Positions 25,162-34,129 of a stretch of 64,000 nt of DNA are shown in pieces (within the stretch, counting starts at the first letter, position 1; every line of letters starts with the position of its first letter). Under the pieces are notes generated by a model. The model was not told where the DNA came from, made no database searches, and saw only the letters and a program-made list of their open reading frames with translations. This DNA is from JBOZRQ01 sp050789255 (GTDB lineage Bacteria > Bacillota > Sulfobacillia > Symbiobacteriales > Symbiobacteriaceae): assembly GCA_050789255.1 (NCBI GenBank), contig JBOZRQ010000018.1, forward strand, positions 8,885-72,884. Direction: 5' to 3'. A program made the translations under genes and the position numbers.

Positions 25162-26033
25162 GACGACCGTGGCTGATGCTCCTTTGCGTAGTGTTACTCG
25201 CAGCCGTCCCGGGTTCTGCGGCGGCCCCCAAAAGGGCTGAAGAGGGGACCCGGGCGGGATCGAGCCACCCGAGCGCCTTCTACGACGCCCAGCAGTTTTT
25301 CAAGGGGCTTAACGAAGTTACCGCCGTCGAGCGAACGGACACGTTGATCGGCGGTCTGGTCCCCCACCACATCCTGGCGGGCTCCATGTTCTCTCGCTTC
25401 TATCTGGAGCTGGAGCGGCAGCCGCCCGCCACGGTGATCGTGGTGGGGCCGAACCACGACAACCGGGGCGCCCGCATTGCGACCGGCGTGCAGCCCTGGA
25501 CCACCCCCTTCGGGCAGGTCGAGGTGGACCAGCCGCTGGTAGAGAAGCTGGTCGCAGCGGGCCTCGCCACCGTGGATGACGGCGCCCTGGACCCCGAGCA
25601 CTCCGTCGGCTCCCAGATGCCCTACATCAAGTACCACGCCCCAGGCGCCAGGGTGGTGCCGCTGATCTTCCACCGGGACGTCAGTATTGGTGAAATCGGG
25701 CGCCTGGCGGAGTTCTTCGCCCCCCTGCTGGGCCGGGACTGCATCCTGGTCGCCTCGGTGGACTTCTCCCACTACCTGACCCGGCCCGAGGCGGAGGCCA
25801 AGGACAAGGAGACCCTGAAAGCGATCCGGGCCGAAGACCTGCCGGCGCTCTACCGCATGGGTCCCGACCACCTGGACTCCCCCGCCTCCCTGGGCCTCTT
25901 GCTGCTGACCATGAAGCGGCTGGGCGCCGCCGGGCCTGAGATCCTCGGGAACACCAACTCAGGCGTCATCATCGGCAGCGACATGATTGAAACGACCAGC
26001 TACTTTACCTTGAGGTATGGCTCTCCTCCGTAA
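25158..26033 (+). CDS. Exported Memo-like (AmmeMemoRadiSam B) protein
   Basis: A 291-residue protein of the Memo family. The metal or active-site residues occur in order: LVPHHILAGS, VVGPNHDNRGA, DPEHSVGSQMPYI, and SVDFSHYLTRPEA. Memo homologues resemble extradiol dioxygenases and are part of the AmmeMemoRadiSam set; AMMECR1 and the radical SAM partner are not here. A clear signal peptide (MRRPWLMLLCVVLLAAVPGS) suggests export, which is unusual for the family. The ATG overlaps the A2M stop, so the two proteins are likely made together and may work at the same site outside the membrane. Confidence 0.85.
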   Translation: MRRPWLMLLCVVLLAAVPGSAAAPKRAEEGTRAGSSHPSAFYDAQQFFKGLNEVTAVERTDTLIGGLVPHHILAGSMFSRFYLELERQPPATVIVVGPNHDNRGARIATGVQPWTTPFGQVEVDQPLVEKLVAAGLATVDDGALDPEHSVGSQMPYIKYHAPGARVVPLIFHRDVSIGEIGRLAEFFAPLLGRDCILVASVDFSHYLTRPEAEAKDKETLKAIRAEDLPALYRMGPDHLDSPASLGLLLLTMKRLGAAGPEILGNTNSGVIIGSDMIETTSYFTLRYGSPP

Positions 26034-26038
26034 GGATG

Positions 26039-26070
26039 ACCCCGCCCCCACCCGGGAGCGGGGTTTCCCT
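26039..26070 (+). terminator. Terminator after the Memo-like gene
   Basis: ACCCCGC and GCGGGGT arms are followed by TTCCCTTT, five bases past the stop. Confidence 0.7.
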
Positions 26071-26091
26071 TTGGCTTATAGCCCTTTGGTC

Positions 26092-26109
26092 TTGTGAAAC
26101 TGATCACAA
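26092..26109. promoter_or_regulatory. Rex operator 1
   Basis: TTGTGA-N6-TCACAA is an exact match to the arms of the Rex box. It ends 29 bases upstream of the predicted -35 element of the hyd operon. Rex represses fermentation and hydrogen genes when NADH/NAD+ is low. Confidence 0.8.
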
Positions 26110-26138
26110 GCAATCCTCCAGAATAGTCCTTAGGCAGC

Positions 26139-26167
26139 TTGGTTCAGGTTGAAGCTTTCCTTATGAT
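26139..26167 (+). promoter_or_regulatory. Promoter of the hydrogenase operon
   Basis: TTGGTT (26139-26144) and TATGAT (26162-26167) are 17 bases apart, giving a start near 26174. The position between two Rex boxes supports it. Confidence 0.65.
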
Positions 26168-26180
26168 GGAGTCAGAGGGC

Positions 26181-26198
26181 TTGTGACTACATTCACAA
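26181..26198. promoter_or_regulatory. Rex operator 2
   Basis: A second TTGTGA-N6-TCACAA, lying a few bases downstream of the predicted transcription start, where binding would block initiation or early elongation. Its centre is 89 bases from that of operator 1. Confidence 0.82.
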
Positions 26199-26234
26199 GA
26201 CAGAGCTAATCTTTCCGGAGGGTGGTAGATCAAG

Positions 26235-26780
26235 ATGGCTGCCTGTCCTACCTGCGTGGGCATCGCACCGGATGACCCTCGGTTTGCGGAACTGGACCTC
26301 ATGATCGGAGCTGTCAGAGCGGTTCCCGGGTCGTTAATCAGCGTCCTGCACCGGGCCCAGCAGTTGTTCGGCTTCCTCCCCCCGGAGGTCCAGTCCCACG
26401 TAGCCCGGGGGCTCGGCCTGCCGCCCAGCGAGGTCTACGGCGTGGTCACGTTCTACAACCTGTTCAACACCGAGCCGGTGGGCAAGTTCCCGGTCTCGGT
26501 CTGCATGGGCACCGCCTGCTACGTGCGGGGCGCCGACCGGGTGCTGGCCCGGTTCCAGTCCGAACTGGGCATCGACCCTGGTCAGGTGACCGCGGACGGG
26601 ACCTTCTCCCTGGAGGTCTGCCGATGCATTGGCGCCTGCGGCTTAGCCCCGGTCATCACCATCGCCGGAGAGGTCCACGGCAAGCTGTCCGAGCACGACG
26701 TGCCCAAGCTGATCGCCCAGTACCGGCAGCAGAGCCTGGGCCAACCCGAACCGCTACTGACGGGGAGTGAACGCAAATGA
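26235..26780 (+). CDS. hydC: NADH-hydrogenase NuoE-like [2Fe-2S] subunit
   Basis: A 181-residue thioredoxin-fold subunit. The [2Fe-2S] ligands are CMGTAC (CxxxxC) near residue 95 and CRCIGAC near 130. The NuoE signature GVVTFYNLFNTEP is present. In trimeric electron-bifurcating [FeFe] hydrogenases HydC passes electrons between HydB and HydA. It is the first gene after the Rex-controlled promoter and overlaps hydB by four bases. GGAGGG lies upstream of the ATG. An extra N-terminal CPTC pair is present. Confidence 0.92.
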   Translation: MAACPTCVGIAPDDPRFAELDLMIGAVRAVPGSLISVLHRAQQLFGFLPPEVQSHVARGLGLPPSEVYGVVTFYNLFNTEPVGKFPVSVCMGTACYVRGADRVLARFQSELGIDPGQVTADGTFSLEVCRCIGACGLAPVITIAGEVHGKLSEHDVPKLIAQYRQQSLGQPEPLLTGSERK

Positions 26781-28675
26781 CATCCACCCTGATGCCGATC
26801 CGGTCGGTGGAGGAGCTGGAGGAGATTCGGGCTGCCGGCGCCCTGTCTCTGGCTGTCCGGGAGGCCCGCGCCGCCTATCTCTCCGAGGAGCGCGAGGTCC
26901 ACATCCTGGTCTGCGGCGGCACCGGCTGCAAGGCCGGCAAGAGCGCCCAGACCATGCAGGCGCTGCAAACCTGCATCGCCGAGCACGAGATGGAGCACTG
27001 GGTCAAGGTCAGGCAGGTCGGCTGCTTCGGCTTCTGCCGCATGGGCCCCGTGGTCGTGATCTACCCGGGGGGCACCTTCTACTGCGAGGTGCGGCCCAAG
27101 GATGTCCCCGAGATCGTCCTGGAGCACATCCTGGGCGGCAAGCCCGTCCAGCGCCTGCTTTACGCCCCGAACCCACGGGAGAAGTCCCGGGTGGCGTCCA
27201 TCGCGGAGAACCCCTTCTACAAGGGCCAGCACCGCATCGCCCTGAAGAACTGCGGCCTGATCGATCCCGAGGATGTGACCGAGGCGATCGCTGCCGGTCG
27301 CTGGTTCGCCCTCGCCAAGGCCCTGCACGAGATGACCCCCGCCGAGGTGATCGCCGAGGTGAAGCGCTCGGGCCTGCGGGGACGGGGCGGCGGCGGCTTC
27401 CCGACAGGCCGCAAGTGGGAGATCGCCGCGGCGGTCAACGGCGAGCTGAAGTACGTCCTCTGCAACGCTGATGAGGGCGACCCCGGCGCCTTCATGGACC
27501 GCTCGATCCTCGAAGGGGACCCCCACGCCGTCCTGGAGGCGATGTGCCTCGCCGGCTATGCTGTCGGCGCCCAGCAGGGCTACATCTACGTGCGGGCGGA
27601 GTACCCGGTCGCCGTGGAGCGGCTCTCCATCGCCATCCGGCAGGCGCGGGAGCGGGGCCTGCTCGGCAAGGGGATCCTGGGCTCGACCTTCAACTTTGAC
27701 ATCGATATCCGCCTCGGCGCCGGCGCCTTCGTCTGCGGCGAGGAGACCGCCCTGATCGCCTCGATCGAGGGTCAGCGGGGCACGCCACGCCCCCGTCCCC
27801 CCTTCCCCGCCCAGTCGGGCCTGTGGGGGAAGCCCACCCTGAACAACAACGTCGAGACCTACGCCAACATCCCGGAGATTATCCTGAACGGCGGCGAGTG
27901 GTACGGGGGCATCGGCACAGAGCGCTCCGCGGGCACCAAGGTCTTCGCGCTGGCGGGCAACGTGGTCAACACCGGCCTGGTGGAGGTGCCCATGGGCACC
28001 ACGCTCCGGGAGATCGTCTTCGGCATGGGCGGCGGCATTCCCAAGGGCAAGCAGTTCAAGGGCGCCCAGACCGGCGGGCCCTCGGGCGGCTGCATCCCGG
28101 CGGCGCTGCTGGATACCCCCATGGAGTTCGACACCCTGACCGGCCTCGGCTCTATGATGGGCTCCGGCGGCCTGATCGTGATGGACGAGTCGACCTGCAT
28201 GGTCGACGTCGCCCGCTTCTACCTGCAGTTCACCCAGGATGAGTCCTGCGGCAAGTGCCCGCCCTGCCGGATCGGCACCAAGCGGATGCTGGAGATCCTC
28301 GACCGGATCGTGGCCGGGCAGGGCACCCTGGCCGACATCGACCAGCTGGAGCGGCTCGCGGCCACCATCAAGTCGACCTCGCTCTGCGGCCTCGGCCAGA
28401 CGGCGCCCAACCCGGTCCTCTCCGCCCTGCGCTTCTTCCGGGAGGAGTTCATCGCCCACGTCGAGCAGAAGCACTGCCCGGCGGGCCGCTGCGCCGCCCT
28501 CACCGAGTTCTCCATCGATGCCGAGCTCTGCAAGGGCTGCGCCGTCTGCGCCCGGAACTGCCCGGTGGACGCCATCCACGGCGAGGTGAAGAAGCCGTTC
28601 GTGATCGATACCGCCGTCTGCATGAAGTGCGGCGCCTGCGCCGAGGTCTGCAAGTTCCACGCCGTCGTGCATTAA
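26777..28675 (+). CDS. hydB: NADH-hydrogenase NuoF-like flavoprotein subunit
   Basis: A 632-residue subunit that binds NAD(H), FMN and several Fe-S clusters. Order: N-terminal thioredoxin-like [2Fe-2S] domain (CGGTGCKAGKS, GCFGFCRMGPV); NuoF core with the FMN/NAD loop RGRGGGGFPTGRKWE and NADEGDPGAFMDR; an SLBB region; the [4Fe-4S] motif CGKCPPCRIGTKRM; then a C-terminal two-cluster ferredoxin domain (CKGCAVCARNCPV and CMKCGACAEVCKF). This architecture is that of HydB in bifurcating hydrogenases and NADP-reducing hydrogenases. It is followed 15 bases later by hydA. Confidence 0.94.
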   Translation: MTSTLMPIRSVEELEEIRAAGALSLAVREARAAYLSEEREVHILVCGGTGCKAGKSAQTMQALQTCIAEHEMEHWVKVRQVGCFGFCRMGPVVVIYPGGTFYCEVRPKDVPEIVLEHILGGKPVQRLLYAPNPREKSRVASIAENPFYKGQHRIALKNCGLIDPEDVTEAIAAGRWFALAKALHEMTPAEVIAEVKRSGLRGRGGGGFPTGRKWEIAAAVNGELKYVLCNADEGDPGAFMDRSILEGDPHAVLEAMCLAGYAVGAQQGYIYVRAEYPVAVERLSIAIRQARERGLLGKGILGSTFNFDIDIRLGAGAFVCGEETALIASIEGQRGTPRPRPPFPAQSGLWGKPTLNNNVETYANIPEIILNGGEWYGGIGTERSAGTKVFALAGNVVNTGLVEVPMGTTLREIVFGMGGGIPKGKQFKGAQTGGPSGGCIPAALLDTPMEFDTLTGLGSMMGSGGLIVMDESTCMVDVARFYLQFTQDESCGKCPPCRIGTKRMLEILDRIVAGQGTLADIDQLERLAATIKSTSLCGLGQTAPNPVLSALRFFREEFIAHVEQKHCPAGRCAALTEFSIDAELCKGCAVCARNCPVDAIHGEVKKPFVIDTAVCMKCGACAEVCKFHAVVH

Positions 28676-28690
28676 GGAGGGCCGTAAAGC

Positions 28691-30445
28691 ATGATCAACC
28701 TGACGATCGATCGCCGCCAGGTCCAGGCCGAGCCCGGCACCACGGTGCTGGAGGCCGCCCGGTCGGTGGGCATTCACATCCCGACGCTCTGCTATCTCAA
28801 GGAGATCAACCAGATTGGCGCCTGCCGGATCTGCCTGGTGGAGGTCGAGGGCGCCCGCGGTCTGCAGACCTCCTGCACGGTGCCGGTGACCGATGGCATG
28901 GTGGTCCGGACCAACACCCCGACCGTGCGGGACGCCCGCCGGATGGTGCTGGAGCTGCTGCTCTCGGACCACAACATGAACTGCCCGGCCTGCGTGCGGG
29001 CGAACAACTGTGAGCTGCTGGAGCTATCCCGGGAGGCGGGACTGAGCCAAGTTTCCTACACGGGCGCCCGCCATGAGCCCAGAGTTGACCGCTCCACCCC
29101 CTCCCTCGCCTTCGATGGGTCCAAGTGTGTGCTCTGCCAGCGCTGCGTGGCTGTCTGCCAGAACGTGCAGGGCGTCTCGGCGATCAGCCTGACCCACCGC
29201 GGCTTCGACTCAGCCGTCACCCCGTTCTTCGAGGCCCCGCTGGCCGAGACCACCTGCTCTTACTGCGGGCAGTGCACCCTGGTCTGCCCGACGGGGGCGC
29301 TGACCGAGGCGGACGACACGGAGAAGGTCTGGAACGCCCTGCTCGACCCCACCAAGCACGTGGTGGTCCAGACCGCCCCGGCCATCCGGGTCTCGATCGC
29401 CGAGGCGTTCGGCCAGCCCTCCGGCACGGTCTCCACCGGCCAGATGGTCGCCGCCCTGCGGGCGCTCGGCTTCGCCAAGGTCTTCGACACCGCCTTCTCC
29501 GCCGACGTGACCATCATGGAGGAGGCGACCGAGCTGGTGGCCCGCCTGAATGGCGCCGGCCCGCTCCCGCTGATCACCTCCTGCTCGCCGGGCTGGGTCA
29601 AGTACGCCGAGCACTTCTACCCGGACCTGCTCCAGCATCTCTCCTCCTGCAAATCTCCCCAGCAGATGTTTGGCGCCCTCGCCAAGACTTACTACGCCGA
29701 GAAGGCGGGCGTTGACCCCAAGGATATGGTCGTGGTCTCGATCATGCCCTGCACGGCCAAGAAGGCCGAGGCTGCCCGCCCTGAGATGAACGCCAGCGGC
29801 TACCAGGACGTGGACTACGTGCTGACCACCCGGGAGCTGGGCCGGATGCTGAAGCAGGCCGGGATCATGCTGCCGAAGCTGCCCGAGGAGGAGTTTGACA
29901 ACCCGCTCGGCATCTCCACCAGCGCCGGGGCGATCTTCGGGATGACCGGCGGCGTCATGGAGGCCGCCCTGCGCACCGCCGACGCCTGGCTGGGCGGCGA
30001 CGGCGCCGGCCGGCTGGAGTTCACCGAGGTCCGGGGCTTGAGCGCCGTCCGTGAGGCCACGGTCACCATCGCTGGCACGGAACTGAAGGTAGCCCTGGCC
30101 AACGGCCTCTCCGCTGCCGCCCGCCTGATGGACCGGATCGCCTCGGGCGAGGCCCAGTACCACTTCGTCGAGGTGATGGGCTGCCCCGGCGGCTGCATCG
30201 GGGGCGGCGGTCAGCCGATCCCGTCCGAGGGGCCGATGGCGCTGGAGCAGACCCGGCGCAACCGGGTGGCGGCCCTCCGCTCCGTCGACGCGACCAGCAC
30301 CGTGCGGCGCTCCCACGAGAACCCCGCCGTGCAAGCGCTCTACGCTGAGTACCTGGGCGAGCCCAACTCGCACAAGGCCCACGAGCTCCTGCATACCCAC
30401 TACCACGCCCGCGTGCCCGTAGGAGTCCGCAGAACCGGGAGGTGA
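28691..30445 (+). CDS. hydA: [FeFe]-hydrogenase catalytic subunit
   Basis: A 584-residue catalytic subunit that makes or consumes H2. Order: N-terminal [2Fe-2S] ferredoxin domain (CYLKEINQIGACRICLVE); His-ligated [4Fe-4S] domain (HNMNCPACVRANNC); two [4Fe-4S] clusters (CVLCQRCVAVC, CSYCGQCTLVCP); the H-cluster domain with L1 TSCSPGWVKYAEHFYP, L2 MPCTAKKAEAARPE and L3 EVMGCPGGCIGGGGQP. All H-cluster cysteines are present. The proton-path Cys before the GQ-type helix also appears in L1. It has no extra C-terminal [2Fe-2S] domain as seen in Thermotoga HydA. The last bases double as the ribosome binding site of hydF. Confidence 0.96.
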   Translation: MINLTIDRRQVQAEPGTTVLEAARSVGIHIPTLCYLKEINQIGACRICLVEVEGARGLQTSCTVPVTDGMVVRTNTPTVRDARRMVLELLLSDHNMNCPACVRANNCELLELSREAGLSQVSYTGARHEPRVDRSTPSLAFDGSKCVLCQRCVAVCQNVQGVSAISLTHRGFDSAVTPFFEAPLAETTCSYCGQCTLVCPTGALTEADDTEKVWNALLDPTKHVVVQTAPAIRVSIAEAFGQPSGTVSTGQMVAALRALGFAKVFDTAFSADVTIMEEATELVARLNGAGPLPLITSCSPGWVKYAEHFYPDLLQHLSSCKSPQQMFGALAKTYYAEKAGVDPKDMVVVSIMPCTAKKAEAARPEMNASGYQDVDYVLTTRELGRMLKQAGIMLPKLPEEEFDNPLGISTSAGAIFGMTGGVMEAALRTADAWLGGDGAGRLEFTEVRGLSAVREATVTIAGTELKVALANGLSAAARLMDRIASGEAQYHFVEVMGCPGGCIGGGGQPIPSEGPMALEQTRRNRVAALRSVDATSTVRRSHENPAVQALYAEYLGEPNSHKAHELLHTHYHARVPVGVRRTGR

Positions 30446-30450
30446 TGCCT

Positions 30451-31641
30451 GTGAGCACCCCGACCAGCAACCGGCTCCATATCGCCCTCGTCGGGCGCCG
30501 CAACGCCGGCAAGTCGAGCCTGATCAACGCCCTGACCGGCCAGCACGTCGCCCTGGTCTCCGAGGTCCCCGGCACCACCACCGACCCGGTCTTCCGGCCC
30601 ATGGAGCTGCACCCCTTCGGCCCGGTCGTGCTGATCGACACCGCCGGCCTGGACGATGAGGGCGCCCTCGGGCGCCTGCGGGTGGAGCGGACGCTGTCCG
30701 TCCTGGACCGGACCGACCTGGCGGTCCTGGTGGTGGAGCCGGGGGTCGAACCTTCGCTCCCCTCCCGGCAGCTCCCCATGGTTGGCGCAGTCACGAAAGC
30801 CGACCTGGACCCCTCCGCCGCCGCTGAGTGGGCTGCCGTGCTGACCAAGCGCCTGTCCATCCCCTTCGTGGCCTGCAGCGCGGTCGGCGAGCCCGGGGTG
30901 GACGAACTGCGCAAGGCCATCGTCAAGGCGGCGCCGCAACCCGAAGAGCCGCCCCTGCTGGCCGATCTGGTGAACCCCGGCGACCTGGTGCTCCTGGTGA
31001 TGCCGCAGGACGCGGGCGCCCCCAAGGGCCGGCTGATCCTGCCGCAGGTCCAGGCGCTCCGGGAGGTGCTGGACGCCGGGGCCATCGGCATCGCTGTGCA
31101 GGACGGCCAGCTGATGCAGGCCCTGGCGAACCTGTGGCGCCTGCCGGACCTGGTGGTGACCGACAGCCAGGTTTTCGGCAAGGTGAACCAGGCCCTGCCC
31201 CCCGAGGTGCCGCTCACCTCCTTCTCCATCCTGATGGCCCGGCACAAGGGGGATCTGCGCTTGCTGGCGGACGGCGCCCGGGCGATCGACTCCCTGCGCC
31301 CCGGCGACCGGGTCCTGATCGCCGAGACCTGCACCCACCACGCCCAGAAGGATGACATCGGCACCGTCAAGCTGCCCAAGTGGCTGCGGGCTAAGGTGGG
31401 CGGGGAGCTGGCGATCACCTGGGCCCACGGCAAGGACCTCCCCTCGGACCTGGGCGAGTACAAGCTGGTGATCCACTGCGGCGGCTGCATGGTCAACCGC
31501 CAGCTGATGATGAGCCGCCTCCGCAGGGCCGCCGAGGCCGGCATCCCCATCGTCAACTACGGCGTGGCCATCGCCCACCTGCACGGGATTCTGCCCCGCA
31601 CGCTCACCCCGTTCCACGAACTGGAGGTGGCGGCGCTATGA
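30451..31641 (+). CDS. hydF: [FeFe]-hydrogenase maturation GTPase HydF
   Basis: A 396-residue scaffold that carries the 2Fe precursor to HydA. The GTPase domain has P-loop GRRNAGKSSL, PGTTTDP (switch), DTAGLDD (Walker B) and TKAD. The C-terminal cluster domain has CTHH near residue 290 and HCGGC about 50 residues later, matching the conserved C-x-H...H-C-x-x-C. GTG at 30451 is preferred over ATG at 30445 because GGGAGG is then eight bases upstream. It overlaps hydE by four bases. Confidence 0.94.
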   Translation: MSTPTSNRLHIALVGRRNAGKSSLINALTGQHVALVSEVPGTTTDPVFRPMELHPFGPVVLIDTAGLDDEGALGRLRVERTLSVLDRTDLAVLVVEPGVEPSLPSRQLPMVGAVTKADLDPSAAAEWAAVLTKRLSIPFVACSAVGEPGVDELRKAIVKAAPQPEEPPLLADLVNPGDLVLLVMPQDAGAPKGRLILPQVQALREVLDAGAIGIAVQDGQLMQALANLWRLPDLVVTDSQVFGKVNQALPPEVPLTSFSILMARHKGDLRLLADGARAIDSLRPGDRVLIAETCTHHAQKDDIGTVKLPKWLRAKVGGELAITWAHGKDLPSDLGEYKLVIHCGGCMVNRQLMMSRLRRAAEAGIPIVNYGVAIAHLHGILPRTLTPFHELEVAAL

Positions 31642-32636
31642 CCCTATCTCGGGCTGAGATCACCGAGCGCCTCCAGTGGACCGGCGATCAGCAGCAGGCG
31701 CTGCTGGACGAGGCCGACCGGATCAGGGCGGAGCGGATGGGCGAGGCCGTCCATCTGCGGGGGATCATCGAGCTCAGCAACATCTGCCGGGTCGACTGCC
31801 ACTACTGCGGCATCCGCCGTTCAAACAAGCAGGTGCATCGGTATCGTATGGAGCCCGATCAGATTGTGGATGTGGCCAAGCGGGCCTACGGCCTCGGCTA
31901 CCGCACGGTCGTGCTTCAGTCCGGGGAGGGAGACGCTGTCGACCTGGCCGGGGTTGTCGAGCGAATCAAGTCGGAATGCGATATGGCTGTCACCCTGAGC
32001 GTCGGCGAACGGACCCGAGAGGAGTACCTCCTCTGGCGCAAGGCGGGCGCCGACCGCTACCTGCTCCGGCATGAGACCTCCGACCCCAAGCTCTTCGCCC
32101 GCCTCCGCCCCGGGCGCCGCCTGGAGGATCGCCTCCGCTGCCTGCACGACCTGCGGGAGCTGGGCTACCAGGTGGGCAGCGGCTTCATGGTGGGCCTGCC
32201 CGACCAGAGCCTGGACTCCATCGCCGGCGACATCCTCCTGCTTCAGGAGCTCAACGTGGAGATGGCAGGCATCGGGCCCTTTATCCCGCATGAGCAGACC
32301 CCGCTGGCCGGCGCTGCTGGCGGCACGCTTGACCTGACGCTCAAGGCCGTGGCCCTGACCCGCATCTGCATCCCCGACGCCCACCTGCCCGCCACCACGG
32401 CGATCGGCTCCATCCACCCGATCGGGCGCCAGCTGGCGCTTCGGGCAGGGGCCAACGTGATCATGCCCAACGTAACCCCGGCCTTCTTCCGCCAGAACTA
32501 CCAGCTCTACCCGAACAAGATCTGCCTCACCGAGGAGCCCGAGCATTGCGCCCCCTGCGTCGCCGCCCTGATCTACGGCGAGGGGCGGGACCTCGCCGCC
32601 GGACCGGGCCACAGCCCCCGTCCCACCTTTGCATAA
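31638..32636 (+). CDS. hydE: [FeFe]-hydrogenase maturase HydE (radical SAM)
   Basis: A 332-residue radical SAM enzyme of H-cluster assembly, acting on the Fe-cysteine product of HydG. The [4Fe-4S] motif is CRVDCHYCGIRR (CxxxCxxC) near residue 49, followed by VLQSGEG and the TIM-barrel segments GYQVGSGFMVGLPDQ and IGPFIPHEQTPL. The C-terminal ANVIMPNVTP motif is typical of HydE/BioB relatives. The overlap with hydF and a short gap to hydG keep the maturases in one message. Confidence 0.93.
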   Translation: MTLSRAEITERLQWTGDQQQALLDEADRIRAERMGEAVHLRGIIELSNICRVDCHYCGIRRSNKQVHRYRMEPDQIVDVAKRAYGLGYRTVVLQSGEGDAVDLAGVVERIKSECDMAVTLSVGERTREEYLLWRKAGADRYLLRHETSDPKLFARLRPGRRLEDRLRCLHDLRELGYQVGSGFMVGLPDQSLDSIAGDILLLQELNVEMAGIGPFIPHEQTPLAGAAGGTLDLTLKAVALTRICIPDAHLPATTAIGSIHPIGRQLALRAGANVIMPNVTPAFFRQNYQLYPNKICLTEEPEHCAPCVAALIYGEGRDLAAGPGHSPRPTFA

Positions 32637-32652
32637 AGGAAAGGTGACAGAC

Positions 32653-34029
32653 ATGCTGGCTGACTTTATTGATGATGACAAGATCACCCGGCTGCTCAGC
32701 GAGGCCACCCAACTGGATGCCCCCGCCATCCGCCGGATTTTGAATAAGGGCCTGGAGGCCAGGGGGCTGGCGCCCGAAGAGGTCGCCGCCTTGCTGATGG
32801 TCGAGGACCCAACGCTCCTGCAGGAGCTGTTCGACACCGCCCTGCACATCAAACAGAAGATTTACGGGGACCGGATCGTGATGTTCGCCCCGCTCTACAT
32901 CAGCAACCACTGCGTCAATGACTGCCAGTACTGCGGCTACCGGCACAGCAATCAGATCCCCCGGCGCAAGCTGACCCAGGCCGAGGTGGCCGACGAGGTC
33001 CGGGCGATGCAGCGGCTGGGCCACAAGCGCCTGGTGCTGGAGGCCGGCGAGGACCCGGTCAACGTCCCGATTGATTACGTTGTGGAATGCATGAAGACCA
33101 TCTACACCGTCACCGAGGGCAACGGGGCGATCCGCCGGGCCAACGTCAACATCGCTGCGACTACGGTGGAGAACTACGCCAGGCTGAAGGAGGCCCAGAT
33201 CGGCACCTACATCCTCTTCCAGGAGACCTACCACCGCCCGACCTACGCCCGGCTGCATCCCCGCGGCCCCAAGCACGACTACGACTGGCACACCACCGCC
33301 CTGGGCCGGGCCCAGGAGGGCGGCATCGACGACGTGGGCGCCGGCGTGCTCTTCGGCCTGTACGACTACCGCTATGAAGTCCTGGCGCTCATGTTCCACG
33401 CCCGGCACCTGGAGCGAACATACGGCGTGGGTCCGCACACGATCTCGGTGCCCCGGCTCAAGCCCGCCATCGGCATGGACCTGGCGGCGTTCCCCTACAT
33501 GGTCAGCGATGAGCAGTTCAAGAAGCTGGTGGCGATCCTGCGCATCGCCGTGCCCTACACCGGGATGATCCTCTCCACCCGGGAGACGCCGGAGCTGCGG
33601 GCCGAGGTGCTCAAACTCGGCATCTCGCAGATCAGCGCCGGGTCGTGCACGGGCGTGGGCGGCTATCACTCGGGCAACACGGAGCCCCAGTTCGAGGTGG
33701 GCGATCACCGCAGCCCGGACGAGGTGCTGCGCTGGCTCTGCGAGGACGGCTATCTGCCCAGCTACTGCACGGCCTGCTACCGCCAGGGCCGGACCGGGGA
33801 CCGGTTCATGCAGCTCGCCAAGAGCGGGCAGATCCAGAACCTGTGCCAGGCCAACGCCCTCATGACCTTCGTGGAGTTCCTGGAGGACTACGCCTCTGAG
33901 GAGACCAAGCGGGTCGGCGAGGCTACGGTGGCGGCGCACCTAGCACGCATTCCCAACCCGAAGGCGATGGCAGCAACCGCCGAACGCATTGAGCGCATTC
34001 GTGCCGGAGAACGGGACCTGTTCTTCTGA
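32653..34029 (+). CDS. hydG: [FeFe]-hydrogenase maturase HydG (tyrosine lyase, radical SAM)
   Basis: A 458-residue enzyme that cleaves tyrosine to give CO and cyanide ligands on iron. The SAM cluster motif is CVNDCQYCGYRHSN near residue 88. EAGEDPVNVPIDYVV, YHRPTYARLHPRGPKHDYDW and SAGSCTGVGGYHSG mark the barrel, and the C-terminal auxiliary cluster motif is CTACYRQGRTGDRFM. Length fits HydG rather than ThiH. The ATG at 32653 has AAAGGAAAGG upstream. It is the last gene of the operon. Confidence 0.95.
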   Translation: MLADFIDDDKITRLLSEATQLDAPAIRRILNKGLEARGLAPEEVAALLMVEDPTLLQELFDTALHIKQKIYGDRIVMFAPLYISNHCVNDCQYCGYRHSNQIPRRKLTQAEVADEVRAMQRLGHKRLVLEAGEDPVNVPIDYVVECMKTIYTVTEGNGAIRRANVNIAATTVENYARLKEAQIGTYILFQETYHRPTYARLHPRGPKHDYDWHTTALGRAQEGGIDDVGAGVLFGLYDYRYEVLALMFHARHLERTYGVGPHTISVPRLKPAIGMDLAAFPYMVSDEQFKKLVAILRIAVPYTGMILSTRETPELRAEVLKLGISQISAGSCTGVGGYHSGNTEPQFEVGDHRSPDEVLRWLCEDGYLPSYCTACYRQGRTGDRFMQLAKSGQIQNLCQANALMTFVEFLEDYASEETKRVGEATVAAHLARIPNPKAMAATAERIERIRAGERDLFF

Positions 34030-34129
34030 TCACCCGGGCCTCCTCGCTCACCATTTGCATGCCCTTTTTTCTGCCAATGATTTCACGGATTGCACGGATT
34101 GTTGGAATGGGGGGTATCCGACCGTTTCA

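Noticed and set aside
26582..28972. 796-codon open frame on the minus strand
   Set aside because: Antisense to hydB, whose Fe-S and flavin motifs are complete; no ribosome binding site or domain.
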